Shown: in pieces, positions 6,686 through 14,595 of the stretch
Numbering within the stretch: the first letter of the stretch is position 1
Layout of the letters: each line of letters begins with the position of its first letter
NCBI RefSeq assembly: GCF_022179725.1
Contig: NZ_BPRC01000019.1
Coordinates: 23,813-87,812, forward strand
DNA length: 64,000 bases
Source: Methylorubrum aminovorans
GTDB lineage: Bacteria; Pseudomonadota; Alphaproteobacteria; Rhizobiales; Beijerinckiaceae
Reading direction: 5' to 3'
The notes under the pieces: model-generated
Databases searched by the model: none
Seen by the model: only the letters and a program-made list of their open reading frames with translations
Told to the model about the DNA's origin: nothing
Made by a program: the position numbers and the translations under genes

Positions 6686-7600
6686 TCACCCAACGTCGTT
6701 CGATTCCCGTCTGCCGCTGCCGGACTTCCGGTTTGCCAACGTGATCCCCGCCGAAGCCGCCACGATGCAGGCGATGGCCCCGCCCTGCACGGGACTCAGC
6801 CGCTCGCCGAGCAGGGCGAGGGCGGCCACCGACGCGACGGCCGGTTCCAGGCTCATCAGCACACCGAAGGCCGGGCGGGGCAGGCGCGTGAGGGCGAACA
6901 TTTCGAGTGAGTAGGGAAGGGCGCTCGACAGGACGGCGATGACGAGCCCCGTTGTCAGCGTAGCCGGGGTGAACAGGTCGGTGCCGGCTTCCACGAGGCC
7001 CACCGGTGCGACGACGAGGGCAGCAATCAGCATGCCGAGCGACACCGCCCGCCCGCCGCCGGCTCGTCCGGCGCGCTGACCGAACACGATGTAGGCTGCC
7101 CAGCACAGGCCCGCGCCCAGAGCCAGCGCCGCACCGGTCGGGTCAAGGGTGCTCGTCTCACCCAGCGGCAGCAGCAGGCCAAGCCCCAGCACCGCGAGAC
7201 CGATCCAGGCGAAGTCCCGCGCCCGGCGCGAACCCGCCAGAGCCACGGCCAGAGGCCCGGTGAACTCGATGGCCACCGCAATGCCGAGGGGGATCGTGCG
7301 GAGCGAGAGGTAGAACAGCAGGTTCATGAGACCGAGCGCCGCGCCGTAGAGCGCGATGGCGCCGATCTCGCCCCGCTCCCCGCTGCGACGCCACGGCCGC
7401 CAGACCGCGAGCAGGATCAGCGCTGAGAAACCGACGCGGAGCGTCGTGACGCCCGCCGCGCCGACGACCGGAAACAGCCCTTTGGCGAGAGCCGCGCCAC
7501 TCTGGATCGAGACCATTCCCGCCAGCAGGGCGAGGATCGGCAGGGCGAAGTCGGGCGCGGCGTTGCGACCCGTCATGGGCGGGGCGGCATCGAACCGCAT
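6686..7600 (-). CDS. EamA-family (DMT) inner-membrane exporter, RhtA-like
   Basis: A 304-residue protein of about ten hydrophobic segments arranged as two EamA repeats, the architecture of the drug/metabolite transporter superfamily. Stretches such as GAAGVTTLRVGFSALILLAV and LPYSLEMFALTRLP with SLEPAVASVAALALLGERLS resemble RhtA, the threonine/homoserine exporter. The ATG at 7600 lies 12 bp after the stop of the upstream SH3-like gene, so it is the last gene of the hslVU transcription unit. An internal ATG nine codons in (MTGRNA) is an alternative start. The substrate is unproven. Confidence 0.8.
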   Translation of the reverse strand: MRFDAAPPMTGRNAAPDFALPILALLAGMVSIQSGAALAKGLFPVVGAAGVTTLRVGFSALILLAVWRPWRRSGERGEIGAIALYGAALGLMNLLFYLSLRTIPLGIAVAIEFTGPLAVALAGSRRARDFAWIGLAVLGLGLLLPLGETSTLDPTGAALALGAGLCWAAYIVFGQRAGRAGGGRAVSLGMLIAALVVAPVGLVEAGTDLFTPATLTTGLVIAVLSSALPYSLEMFALTRLPRPAFGVLMSLEPAVASVAALALLGERLSPVQGGAIACIVAASAGITLANRKSGSGRRESNDVG

Positions 7601-7612
7601 CGATCCGTGGCC

Positions 7613-8314
7613 TCAGTGCGCATCCGGGGCACCCGGACGGGACGCTGCATCGCGTGCCTCATCGGAACGCACGTAGGTGACGCCGAGTGAACCATCCGTT
7701 GTCTTGCGTATCGGCAGGCAATTCAGTCCCGGCGCGGCCGAGATGATCCACGCCCGCAACCGGTCCCGCGGAATCCATCCCGTTCGGCCGTCGGGCCGCA
7801 GCATCCGCGCATGACCGTTCACCACCCGGACTGGGTCGGCCACAATGACGGGTTCCTGTGCCAGGCCGAGGCGTCGACTCCCCGCTCTCGGCTGCGATCG
7901 GATGGGCACGGGATCGTCGCCCCCGGCTAACGCCATGCAACGGTAGCCCGGCAATGCCGCCGCCACCCTGTCGTGCCGTGGGCCACCGTGATTGACCGGC
8001 GCCAAGCGGGCGCATCGTCGAATGGCGGGCACGACGCGAGCCTCGTCCCGTGCGATCGGGCTGCCCTCCGCCCGGCCCGCGACGGTCAGGAGAACGGAGC
8101 AAGCCGTTTCGAGCCAAGCCACCGCGTTCGACTCGGCCGACACGATGAGCGGGCTCTGCTTCAGCAGCGTCGCCTCGCTCTCCGCATCGGTCGCGCCCGC
8201 TCGGACCGCGCCGAGCAGCCCAGCGGTCAGGATGCCCAGGGCCAGACCGCCACGGGCCAGGAGGCGATGGCTTGCTCCGCCTCTTTTTCCCCTTCTGGCC
8301 CTTGGGCTGCTCAT
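7613..8314 (-). CDS. Hypothetical exported protein with SH3-like C-terminal region
   Basis: 233 residues. A basic N-terminus followed by GLALGILTAGLLGAVRAGA looks like a signal peptide or anchor. The middle has several Cys (TACSVLL, IRRCARL, YRCMAL). The segment VADPVRVVNGHARMLRPDGR followed by TGWIPRDRLRAW resembles a bacterial SH3 domain, often a cell-wall-binding module, but the match is weak. It starts 6 bp after the hslU stop and precedes the exporter by 12 bp, so it is probably co-transcribed with hslVU. Function unknown. Confidence 0.6.
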   Translation of the reverse strand: MSSPRARRGKRGGASHRLLARGGLALGILTAGLLGAVRAGATDAESEATLLKQSPLIVSAESNAVAWLETACSVLLTVAGRAEGSPIARDEARVVPAIRRCARLAPVNHGGPRHDRVAAALPGYRCMALAGGDDPVPIRSQPRAGSRRLGLAQEPVIVADPVRVVNGHARMLRPDGRTGWIPRDRLRAWIISAAPGLNCLPIRKTTDGSLGVTYVRSDEARDAASRPGAPDAH

Positions 8315-8320
8315 CCCGGA

Positions 8321-9634
8321 TCAGAGGATGAAGCGGCTGAGATCCGTATTGGCTGCGAGATCCGCCACCCGCTCGCGAACGTAAGCAGCATCGATCGGCA
8401 CGGTCTCGCCGGAGCGGTCGGTGGCGGTGAACGAGATCTCGTCGATCACCCGCTCCAGCACGGTCTGGAGGCGGCGGGCGCCGATATTCTCCACCGAGCC
8501 GTTCACCTCCACGGCGACGCGGGCAAGCGCGTCGATGGCGTCCTCGCTGAAATCGAGGGTGACGCCCTCGGTCTCCATCAGCGCCACCGTCTGCTTGATC
8601 AGGCTTGCTTCGGTGCTGGTCAGAATCTGCTTGAAGTCCTCGACGGTCAGCGGCTGCAGCTCGACGCGGATCGGCAGGCGGCCCTGCAATTCGGGCAGCA
8701 GATCGGACGGTTTCGAGACGTGGAAGGCACCGGATGCGATGAACAGGATGTGGTCGGTCTTCACCGGTCCGTGCTTGGTCGCCACCGTGGTGCCCTCGAT
8801 CAAGGGCAGCAGATCGCGCTGCACGCCCTCGCGGGAGACATCGGCGCCGGAGCGGCCCTCGCGGGCGCAGATCTTGTCGATTTCGTCGAGGAAGACGATG
8901 CCGTTATCCTCGACCTCGCGGATTGCATCGCGGGTGAGGGCGTCGTCGTCCACGAGCTTGTCGCTCTCCTCGGCGATCAGCGGCGCGTAGGCGTCGGCGA
9001 CCGTCATGCGGCGCGGCTTGCCGCGTTGGCCGCCGAGCGCCTTGCCGAGCATGTCCGAGATGTTGATCGCGCCCATGGACGCGCCGGGCATTCCGGGGAT
9101 CTCGAACATCGGCATGCCCTGTGAGCCGCTGGGTGCGAGTTCGATCTCCACTTCCTTGTCGTCGAGTTCGCTGTTGCGGAGCTTCTTGCGGAAGCTCTCG
9201 CGGGTGGCCTGGCTCGCGGTCGGGCCCACCAGCGCGTCGAGGATGCGGGACTCGGCGGCGGCTTCCGCTTTCGCCTTGACCGCCTTGCGCTTCTCCTCCC
9301 GCGTCAGGCCGATGCCGACCTCCACGAGATCGCGCACGATCTGCTCGACGTCGCGGCCGACATAGCCGACTTCCGTGAACTTGGTCGCCTCGATCTTGAG
9401 GAAGGGCGCGCCGGCCAGCCGCGCGAGGCGGCGGGCGATCTCGGTCTTGCCGCAGCCGGTCGGGCCGATCATCAGGATGTTCTTGGGCGCCACCTCATCT
9501 CGCAGCGGACCTTTCAGCTGCTGGCGGCGCCAGCGGTTGCGCAGCGCAATGGCGACGGCGCGCTTGGCGTCCTTCTGGCCGACGATGAAGCGATCGAGCT
9601 CGGAGACGATCTCGCGGGGAGAGAAGGTGGTCAT
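8321..9634 (-). CDS. hslU: HslU, ATPase subunit of the HslUV protease
   Basis: AAA+ unfoldase that feeds substrates into HslV. Visible are the N-terminal FSPREIVSELDRFIVGQ, Walker A GPTGCGKT (57-64), the pore loop GYVGRD, Walker B GIVFLDEIDKI, and the C-terminal ERVIDEISFTATD ending SRFIL, the tail that docks into HslV. Length (437) is normal for the family. It lies downstream of hslV with a 111-bp gap that contains a small CGGGC/GCCCG hairpin, so differential expression of the two subunits is possible. Confidence 0.98.
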   Translation of the reverse strand: MTTFSPREIVSELDRFIVGQKDAKRAVAIALRNRWRRQQLKGPLRDEVAPKNILMIGPTGCGKTEIARRLARLAGAPFLKIEATKFTEVGYVGRDVEQIVRDLVEVGIGLTREEKRKAVKAKAEAAAESRILDALVGPTASQATRESFRKKLRNSELDDKEVEIELAPSGSQGMPMFEIPGMPGASMGAINISDMLGKALGGQRGKPRRMTVADAYAPLIAEESDKLVDDDALTRDAIREVEDNGIVFLDEIDKICAREGRSGADVSREGVQRDLLPLIEGTTVATKHGPVKTDHILFIASGAFHVSKPSDLLPELQGRLPIRVELQPLTVEDFKQILTSTEASLIKQTVALMETEGVTLDFSEDAIDALARVAVEVNGSVENIGARRLQTVLERVIDEISFTATDRSGETVPIDAAYVRERVADLAANTDLSRFIL

Positions 9635-9745
9635 CGGGCTCCTGCGGCCATTTTTTGGGACGTGTGGGGCGGCGCGTCGGGCGCGGGGCCTTCCCCGAGA
9701 GACGATCTAAGCGGGCGAAGCCCGGCTTTCCAGGGAGCGCGGCCG

Positions 9746-10306
9746 TCAGCCCGCGTCGAGGGCTTCGATCACGAGATTGCCGTTGGTGTAGACGCAGATC
9801 TCGGCGGCGATCTTCATCGCCTTGCGCACGATCGCCTCGGCGTCGAGATCGCCGTCCTCCAGCGCTCGGGCGGCCGAGAGGGCGAAGTTGCCGCCCGACC
9901 CGATCGCCATGACGCCGGTCTCCGGCTCCAGCACGTCGCCGGATCCGGAGAGCAGAAGGCTCACATCACGATCGGCCACCAGCATCATCGCCTCCAGGCG
10001 GCGGAGGTAGCGGTCCGTGCGCCAGTCCTTGGTGAGCTCGACGCAGGCGCGGGTGAGCTGGCCGGGATACTGCTCCAGTTTGGCCTCCAGCCGCTCGAAC
10101 AGGGTGAAGGCGTCGGCCGTCGCACCCGCGAAGCCGCCGATCACGCTGCCCTTGGCCAGCCGCCGGACCTTGCGGGCATTGCCCTTCACGATGGTCTGCC
10201 CGAGGCTGACCTGTCCGTCGCCGCCGATCACCACCCGGCCCCCTTTGCGGACCATCAGGATCGTCGTGGCGTGCATCTGCGGCAGGCGGTCGTCGGTCTG
10301 GGCCAA
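9746..10306 (-). CDS. hslV: HslV, proteolytic subunit of the HslUV protease
   Basis: Threonine peptidase of the proteasome-like HslUV complex. The catalytic Thr is expected to be the first Thr of HATTILMV (residue 14 from this start), exposed after processing. The family blocks GGDGQVSLG, GFAGATADAFTLFERLE and ALEDGDLDAEAIVRKAMKIA are present. Translation from the internal ATG at 10276 (MHATTILMV) would leave a two-residue pro-peptide closer to other HslVs and is a real alternative. The gene is divergent from motA across a 181-bp region holding the palindrome CGTTCGAACG. Confidence 0.97.
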   Translation of the reverse strand: MAQTDDRLPQMHATTILMVRKGGRVVIGGDGQVSLGQTIVKGNARKVRRLAKGSVIGGFAGATADAFTLFERLEAKLEQYPGQLTRACVELTKDWRTDRYLRRLEAMMLVADRDVSLLLSGSGDVLEPETGVMAIGSGGNFALSAARALEDGDLDAEAIVRKAMKIAAEICVYTNGNLVIEALDAG

Positions 10307-10322
10307 GGAGGCGCTCCGGTTC

Positions 10323-10332
10323 GTTCGAACGT
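10323..10332. promoter_or_regulatory. CGTTCGAACG palindrome upstream of hslV
   Basis: A perfect 10-bp palindrome 17 bp before the hslV ATG at 10306. The same 10-mer forms the core of the 14-bp palindrome in front of the ffh operon (3029-3038). It is a candidate operator; no binding protein can be named. Confidence 0.3.
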
Positions 10333-10487
10333 GGTGTGCCTTCAGTTATGCGCTCGCGCCCCCGGCTCCAAGCCGGGCTGCCGCATCGTTGCAAAAAGCT
10401 CCGCGCAAGCCACTCCTCCTATTGGCTCGAACAAAGGGGTGCCGCGCGTCGGCGCCTGTCCCCGCAAAGGTGTCTCCGGAGCCTCCC

Positions 10488-11363
10488 ATGGGAATCCTCG
10501 TCGGCCTCGTCATCGCGATCGGCTGCATGCTCGGCGGCTTCGTCGCCATGGGCGGGCATCTGATCGTGATCTGGCAGCCCTGGGAGTTCGTCATCATCTT
10601 CGGCATGGCAGCCGGCACCTTCGTCATCGCCAATCCGATGAAGACGGTGATGGATTCCGGCAAGGCGACGATGGAGGCCTTCACCAACAAGGGGCCGAAG
10701 CGCCAGGATTTCCTCTCGCTGCTGGGCCTCCTGCACGCCTTGATGCGTGAGTTGAAGACCAAGCCGCGCAACGAGGTCGAGACGCATTTCGACGATCCGG
10801 CCAATTCCGAGATCTTCAAGAACTATCCCGAGGTGACCAAGGACCAGGATCTGGTCCTGTTCATCTGCGATTATTGCCGCCTGATCCTCATCGGCAACGC
10901 CCGCTCGCACGAGATCGAGGCGCTGATGGAGGAGGAGATCGGCACCCACAAGAAGTACAAGCTCAAGCCCTATGCCGCGATCAACACCGTGGCGGAGGCG
11001 CTGCCGGCGCTCGGCATCGTCGCGGCGGTGCTCGGCATCGTGAAGGCGATGGGCGCGCTCGACCAGTCGCCGCAGATCCTCGGCGGCCTGATCGGCGCCG
11101 CGCTGGTCGGCACCTTCATCGGCGTGTTCGCGTCCTACGGGATGCTCGCCCCGCTCGCCGTGAAGATCAAGGGCGTGCGCGAGAAGCAGTGCAGCGTCTA
11201 CACCATCGTGAAGCAGAGCCTCATCGCCTACATGAACGGCGCGCTGCCCCAGGTCGCGATCGAGCACGGCCGCAAGGGCATCGCCGGCTCCGACCGCCCG
11301 ACCATCGACGAGGTCGAGAGCGCCACCGTGCCGGGTGCCCGCGCCGAGCCGGCCGCGGCATAA
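10488..11363 (+). CDS. motA: MotA, flagellar stator protein
   Basis: Proton-conducting stator subunit of the flagellar motor, paired with MotB (20942-22360). Four membrane segments are visible, including the first (GILVGLVIAIGCMLGGFVAM) and the third and fourth around ALPALGIVAAVLGIV and LVGTFIGVFASYGML. The cytoplasmic loop carrying the charged FliG-contacting residues lies between residues ~70 and 165. The ATG at 10488 gives 291 residues, the normal length. The much longer frame upstream is divergent-promoter sequence. First gene of the rightward motility operon; fliM follows after 13 bp. Confidence 0.95.
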   Translation: MGILVGLVIAIGCMLGGFVAMGGHLIVIWQPWEFVIIFGMAAGTFVIANPMKTVMDSGKATMEAFTNKGPKRQDFLSLLGLLHALMRELKTKPRNEVETHFDDPANSEIFKNYPEVTKDQDLVLFICDYCRLILIGNARSHEIEALMEEEIGTHKKYKLKPYAAINTVAEALPALGIVAAVLGIVKAMGALDQSPQILGGLIGAALVGTFIGVFASYGMLAPLAVKIKGVREKQCSVYTIVKQSLIAYMNGALPQVAIEHGRKGIAGSDRPTIDEVESATVPGARAEPAAA

Positions 11364-11376
11364 GGGTTTTTTCGAG

Positions 11377-12363
11377 ATGGACGAGACCCAGACCTCCGAG
11401 CCGGCGCCTGAGACCAAGCCCGAGCTCCCGCCCTTCGTGACGGTGGCCAAACCCGCCTCCGACATCCGCACCCGCATCCAGGAGGCCGGCGGCCTGTCGC
11501 TCGACCGGCTGCCGATGCTCAGCGTGGTGTTCGACCGCCTCGCCACCGCCTGCAGCGACGCGACCAAGCATCTCGCCGCCTCCTCGACCTTCTACTCCCT
11601 GAGCGGGGTCGAGAGCGGGCGCTTCGGCGAGTTCCTCGATACCTACGACGCCCACGCCGTGGTCGGCATCTTCCACGCGCCGGGCTGGGACGGGCACGTC
11701 CTAGTCGGTCTCGACCGCGACTTCATCTACACCATGACCGAGGTGCTGTTCGGCTCCGACGGGTCCGAGCCGCCGGTGGAGGACGAGCGCACCTTCTCCG
11801 CGATCGAGCTGCGCATTGCGCAGATGGTGTTCGAGCAGGTTGGCAAGGCGCTGGAATCCTCGTTCGGTCTCGTCTCGCAGACGAGCTTCCGCCTGGAGCG
11901 CACCGAGACCCGGATGGAGTTCGCGGTGATCGGCCGGCGCTCGAACAAGGCGGTGCAAGCCAAGTTCCTGCTCCAGGCGCTCAACCGCGGCGGCGAGATG
12001 TTTCTCATCATCCCGCAGACGGTGCTGAACCCGCTGCGCCCTGCGCTCGGCAAGGTGCTCACCGGCGAGTCGTCGGCGCGTGATCCGCGCTGGGCCGAGC
12101 AAATCGCGGCGGAGGTGCAGAAGACCACCGTGCGCCTGCGCGCCGTTCTCGAGGAGCGTCACCTGACGCTGGGCGAGATCGCCGGGCTCAAGGTCGGGCA
12201 GGTGCTCACGCTGGATGCGACCCCCGCGACACGGGTCAAGCTCGAAGGCAACGACCGGCCGCTGTTCTGGTGCCGGGCGGGGCAGTCGCAGGGCGCCTAC
12301 GTCCTGCGGGTTGAGGACGCGATCAGTCCGGAGAAGGAGGGCGCCCATGGGCTCCTTGGTTGA
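11377..12363 (+). CDS. fliM: FliM, flagellar motor switch protein
   Basis: C-ring component that binds phospho-CheY and switches rotation. Residues 1-45 are the variable N-terminus. The CheC-like middle domain includes the LSLDRLPMLSVVFDRLA entry and LFGSDGSEPP. The C-terminal SpoA-like domain contains VRLRAVLEERHLTLGEIAGL and KVGQVLTLD. The sequence follows the rhizobial FliM type, which diverges from enterics. ATG 11377 was chosen because it begins MDETQTSEPAPETKPELPPF and is preceded by a short gap after motA; the frame extends 14 codons further upstream into motA. Overlaps the next gene by 17 bp. Confidence 0.9.
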   Translation: MDETQTSEPAPETKPELPPFVTVAKPASDIRTRIQEAGGLSLDRLPMLSVVFDRLATACSDATKHLAASSTFYSLSGVESGRFGEFLDTYDAHAVVGIFHAPGWDGHVLVGLDRDFIYTMTEVLFGSDGSEPPVEDERTFSAIELRIAQMVFEQVGKALESSFGLVSQTSFRLERTETRMEFAVIGRRSNKAVQAKFLLQALNRGGEMFLIIPQTVLNPLRPALGKVLTGESSARDPRWAEQIAAEVQKTTVRLRAVLEERHLTLGEIAGLKVGQVLTLDATPATRVKLEGNDRPLFWCRAGQSQGAYVLRVEDAISPEKEGAHGLLG

Positions 12364-12643
12364 CGGCATACTCCTCATCGCACTCGTGGCCACGAGCGCC
12401 TGCGTGGTGCCGATGTACCTCAAGCTGAAGCGCCTCGATCGAACCCAGGCCGAGTATGGCGCGGCGGTGGCCGCCTCCGGCGTTGCCCTGACCCAGGCCG
12501 GCGAGGCGGTGCGCGCCTTCAAGGAGGAAGGCCGAGAGGTGCTGGACGCCTTGAGCCTCAAGATCGACGAGGCGCGGGCTGCGCTCGCCGAACTGGAAGC
12601 GTCCCGCGCGGCGCTCGTTGCGGCGCGCTCCGAGAAGGCGTGA
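12347..12643 (+). CDS. Small membrane-anchored coiled-coil protein of the flagellar operon
   Basis: 98 residues: one N-terminal membrane helix (GSLVDGILLIALVATSACVV), then a basic YLKLKRLDR segment and a long charged helix rich in Ala, Glu and Arg. It begins inside the 3' end of fliM, where AGAAGGAGGG provides a strong ribosome site for ATG 12347. Small proteins of this plan (DUF6468-like) follow fliM in several alphaproteobacteria. Position suggests a motor- or C-ring-associated role; no function is established. Confidence 0.75.
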   Translation: MGSLVDGILLIALVATSACVVPMYLKLKRLDRTQAEYGAAVAASGVALTQAGEAVRAFKEEGREVLDALSLKIDEARAALAELEASRAALVAARSEKA

Positions 12644-12656
12644 GGCGGCCTGCGCC

Positions 12657-12929
12657 TCAATCGTCGCTCGCCTTGCCGGCCTTTTCGACGATGGCGCCGG
12701 TCTGCGGATCGAGCCGAACCTTAACGGCCCGGCCGTCGCGGCTGGCCTTGGCCTTCCACACGCCGTCATCGGCCTCGATGCTGCGCACCGAGCCGTAGCC
12801 GGCCTCGGTCAGCTTGGTCAGGACCTGATCGATCGGCATCCGATCCTTTCCGGGCGTGTCGGCCAGGGCCGGCGCGGCGGCGAGGCCGGCGATCAGTGTG
12901 GCAGCGAGGGCGGTCTTGCGGGTGTTCAC
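12657..12929 (-). CDS. Small periplasmic PepSY-like protein
   Basis: 90 residues from GTG 12929, with a clear signal peptide (NTRKTALAATLIAGLAAAPA then LADTPGKD). The mature part (IDQVLTKLTEAGYGSVRSIE, ... GVWKAKASRDGRAVKVRLDP then QTGAIVEK) matches the PepSY fold, a ~60-residue module linked to protease inhibition and envelope functions. The GTG is preferred because it makes the signal peptide N-terminal and has GGAG upstream. It sits antisense between the small membrane protein and fliN, interrupting an otherwise rightward motility operon. Confidence 0.75.
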   Translation of the reverse strand: MNTRKTALAATLIAGLAAAPALADTPGKDRMPIDQVLTKLTEAGYGSVRSIEADDGVWKAKASRDGRAVKVRLDPQTGAIVEKAGKASDD

Positions 12930-13129
12930 GGGGGTCTGCTCCGGTCTCGGTGTTGTGATACCTCCTGATGCCACCGCGTTGCCCCGCGATCCTGACGGGC
13001 GCCGTCAGCGGAGTGTCAGCCGGCGCCGCAGGACGGAAGGGATCTGCGCGCATCGCCGGCGACAGCCTCGCGTCAGCCAAGCCGGCTAGACCGTCCCCAC
13101 GCACGAAGCGGACCCGACGAGCCCGAGCG

Positions 13130-13456
13130 ATGAGCAGCACCCCCTTTCCCGACACCGATCTGGCCGGCACCGAGCCCCGTGTCGGCGATGGGCGCAATCT
13201 CGATTCGATCCTGCGCATCCCGGTGCTGATGCAGGTCGTGCTTGGCTCCGCGACCATGCCGGTGGCCGACCTGATGAAGCTCGGGCGCGGCGCCGTCGTT
13301 CCCCTCGACCACCGGGTCGGCGAGCCGGTGGACGTGATGGTCAACGGCCGCGTCATCGCGCGGGGCGAGATCGTGATCGTCGAGGAGGACAATTCCCGCT
13401 TCGGCGTGTCGCTGACCGAGGTGGTCGGCCCGGCCGCCGCCGATCAGAACAGCTGA
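13130..13456 (+). CDS. fliN: FliN, flagellar motor switch protein
   Basis: C-ring SpoA-domain protein. The C-terminal 80 residues carry the FliN pattern: ILRIPVLMQVVLGSATMPVA, DLMKLGRGAVVPLDHRVGEP, VDVMVNGRVIARGEIVIVEE. 108 residues, ordinary length. ATG 13130 is taken because upstream in-frame sequence is Arg/Ala-rich and family-atypical. The promoter must lie either upstream of fliM or in the 12930-13129 gap shared with the antisense PepSY gene. Confidence 0.93.
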   Translation: MSSTPFPDTDLAGTEPRVGDGRNLDSILRIPVLMQVVLGSATMPVADLMKLGRGAVVPLDHRVGEPVDVMVNGRVIARGEIVIVEEDNSRFGVSLTEVVGPAAADQNS

Positions 13457-13478
13457 GCCTCGGCGAGAGCGGGCCGCC

Positions 13479-14555
13479 ATGTCGTCGAGTCCCCTGGCAT
13501 CGAGCCCCCTTCCTCCGGACGCCCTGCCCGTGGCTCCAGTCGCCACCCGCGGGGTGGGCCGGCGGCTCGACCCCGTCGATCAGGTGGCGGCGCTGCTGCT
13601 CGCCATGGGCAAGCCCGCCGCCGGGCGGCTCATCAAGTATTTCGAGCCGGACGAGCTCAAGCGCATCACCCGCTCGGCGTCGAATCTCGGCGCGGTCAGC
13701 CCCGAGCAGCTCGACACGGTGGTCGAGCACTTTTCCGCAGAATTCTCCGCCGGCAACAGCCTGATCGGCACCGCCAACGAGGTCGAGAAGCTGCTCAGCG
13801 GCCTGCTGCCGGCCGACCAGATCGCCGACATCCTCGCGGACGTGCGCGGCAACGCCACCCGCTCGGTCTGGGAGCGGCTCGGCACCGTGCAGGAGAGCGT
13901 GCTGGCGAGCTACCTCGTCAAGGAGCATCCCCAGACCGCGGCGCTGATCCTGTCCAAGGTCAAGCCCGCCACCGCCGCCAAGGTGATGGGCCACCTGCCC
14001 GCGCCGTTGCGCAACACGGTGATGCGGCGGATGCTGAGCTTCAAGCCGATCGGCGACGATGTGCTGAACGCGATCGAGAAGACGCTGCACGAGGACTTCA
14101 TGATCAACGGCGCGCGCAATTCCGGCGCCGACACGCACGCCAAGATGGCCGACATCATCAACAAGATGGAGCGCCAGCAGATGGACGACGTGCTCACCAG
14201 CCTCGGCGAGTCGCGTCCGAAATCGGTCGAGATCCTGAAAGGCCTGCTCTTCACCTTCGACGATATCGTCAAGCTGGCGCCCCGCGCCCGCACCACTCTC
14301 TTCGATGCCGTGCCCAACGACCGGCTGGTTCTGGCGCTCAAGGGCACCGACGCGGAGTTCCGCACCACGGTGCTCAGCGCCCTCTCGGCGCGCGTGCGCC
14401 GCATGGTCGAGCACGAGTTGAACGGCGGCGAGCCGGCGGCGCAGCGCGACGTCATGGAGGCGCGCCGCTCCATCACGGACATGGCCATGGACATGGCCGG
14501 GCGCGGGGAGATCGAGATCAATCCGGGAGGCGAGGATGACGCGCTCATCCGTTGA
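13479..14555 (+). CDS. fliG: FliG, flagellar motor switch protein
   Basis: C-ring torque-transmission protein that contacts MotA and anchors the ring to FliF. N-terminal domain: VDQVAALLLAMGKPAAGRLI; middle domain: the conserved KEHPQTAALILSKV; C-terminal domain: KGLLFTFDDIVKL with ALKGTDAEFR and a charged helix for stator interaction. 358 residues including a Pro/Ser-rich 25-residue leader. Lies 22 bp after fliN and before flhB in the rightward motility operon. Confidence 0.95.
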   Translation: MSSSPLASSPLPPDALPVAPVATRGVGRRLDPVDQVAALLLAMGKPAAGRLIKYFEPDELKRITRSASNLGAVSPEQLDTVVEHFSAEFSAGNSLIGTANEVEKLLSGLLPADQIADILADVRGNATRSVWERLGTVQESVLASYLVKEHPQTAALILSKVKPATAAKVMGHLPAPLRNTVMRRMLSFKPIGDDVLNAIEKTLHEDFMINGARNSGADTHAKMADIINKMERQQMDDVLTSLGESRPKSVEILKGLLFTFDDIVKLAPRARTTLFDAVPNDRLVLALKGTDAEFRTTVLSALSARVRRMVEHELNGGEPAAQRDVMEARRSITDMAMDMAGRGEIEINPGGEDDALIR

Positions 14556-14595
14556 CGCCTGTCGCACCTGCCGCGCCCGCGGGCAGGGCTGATCC

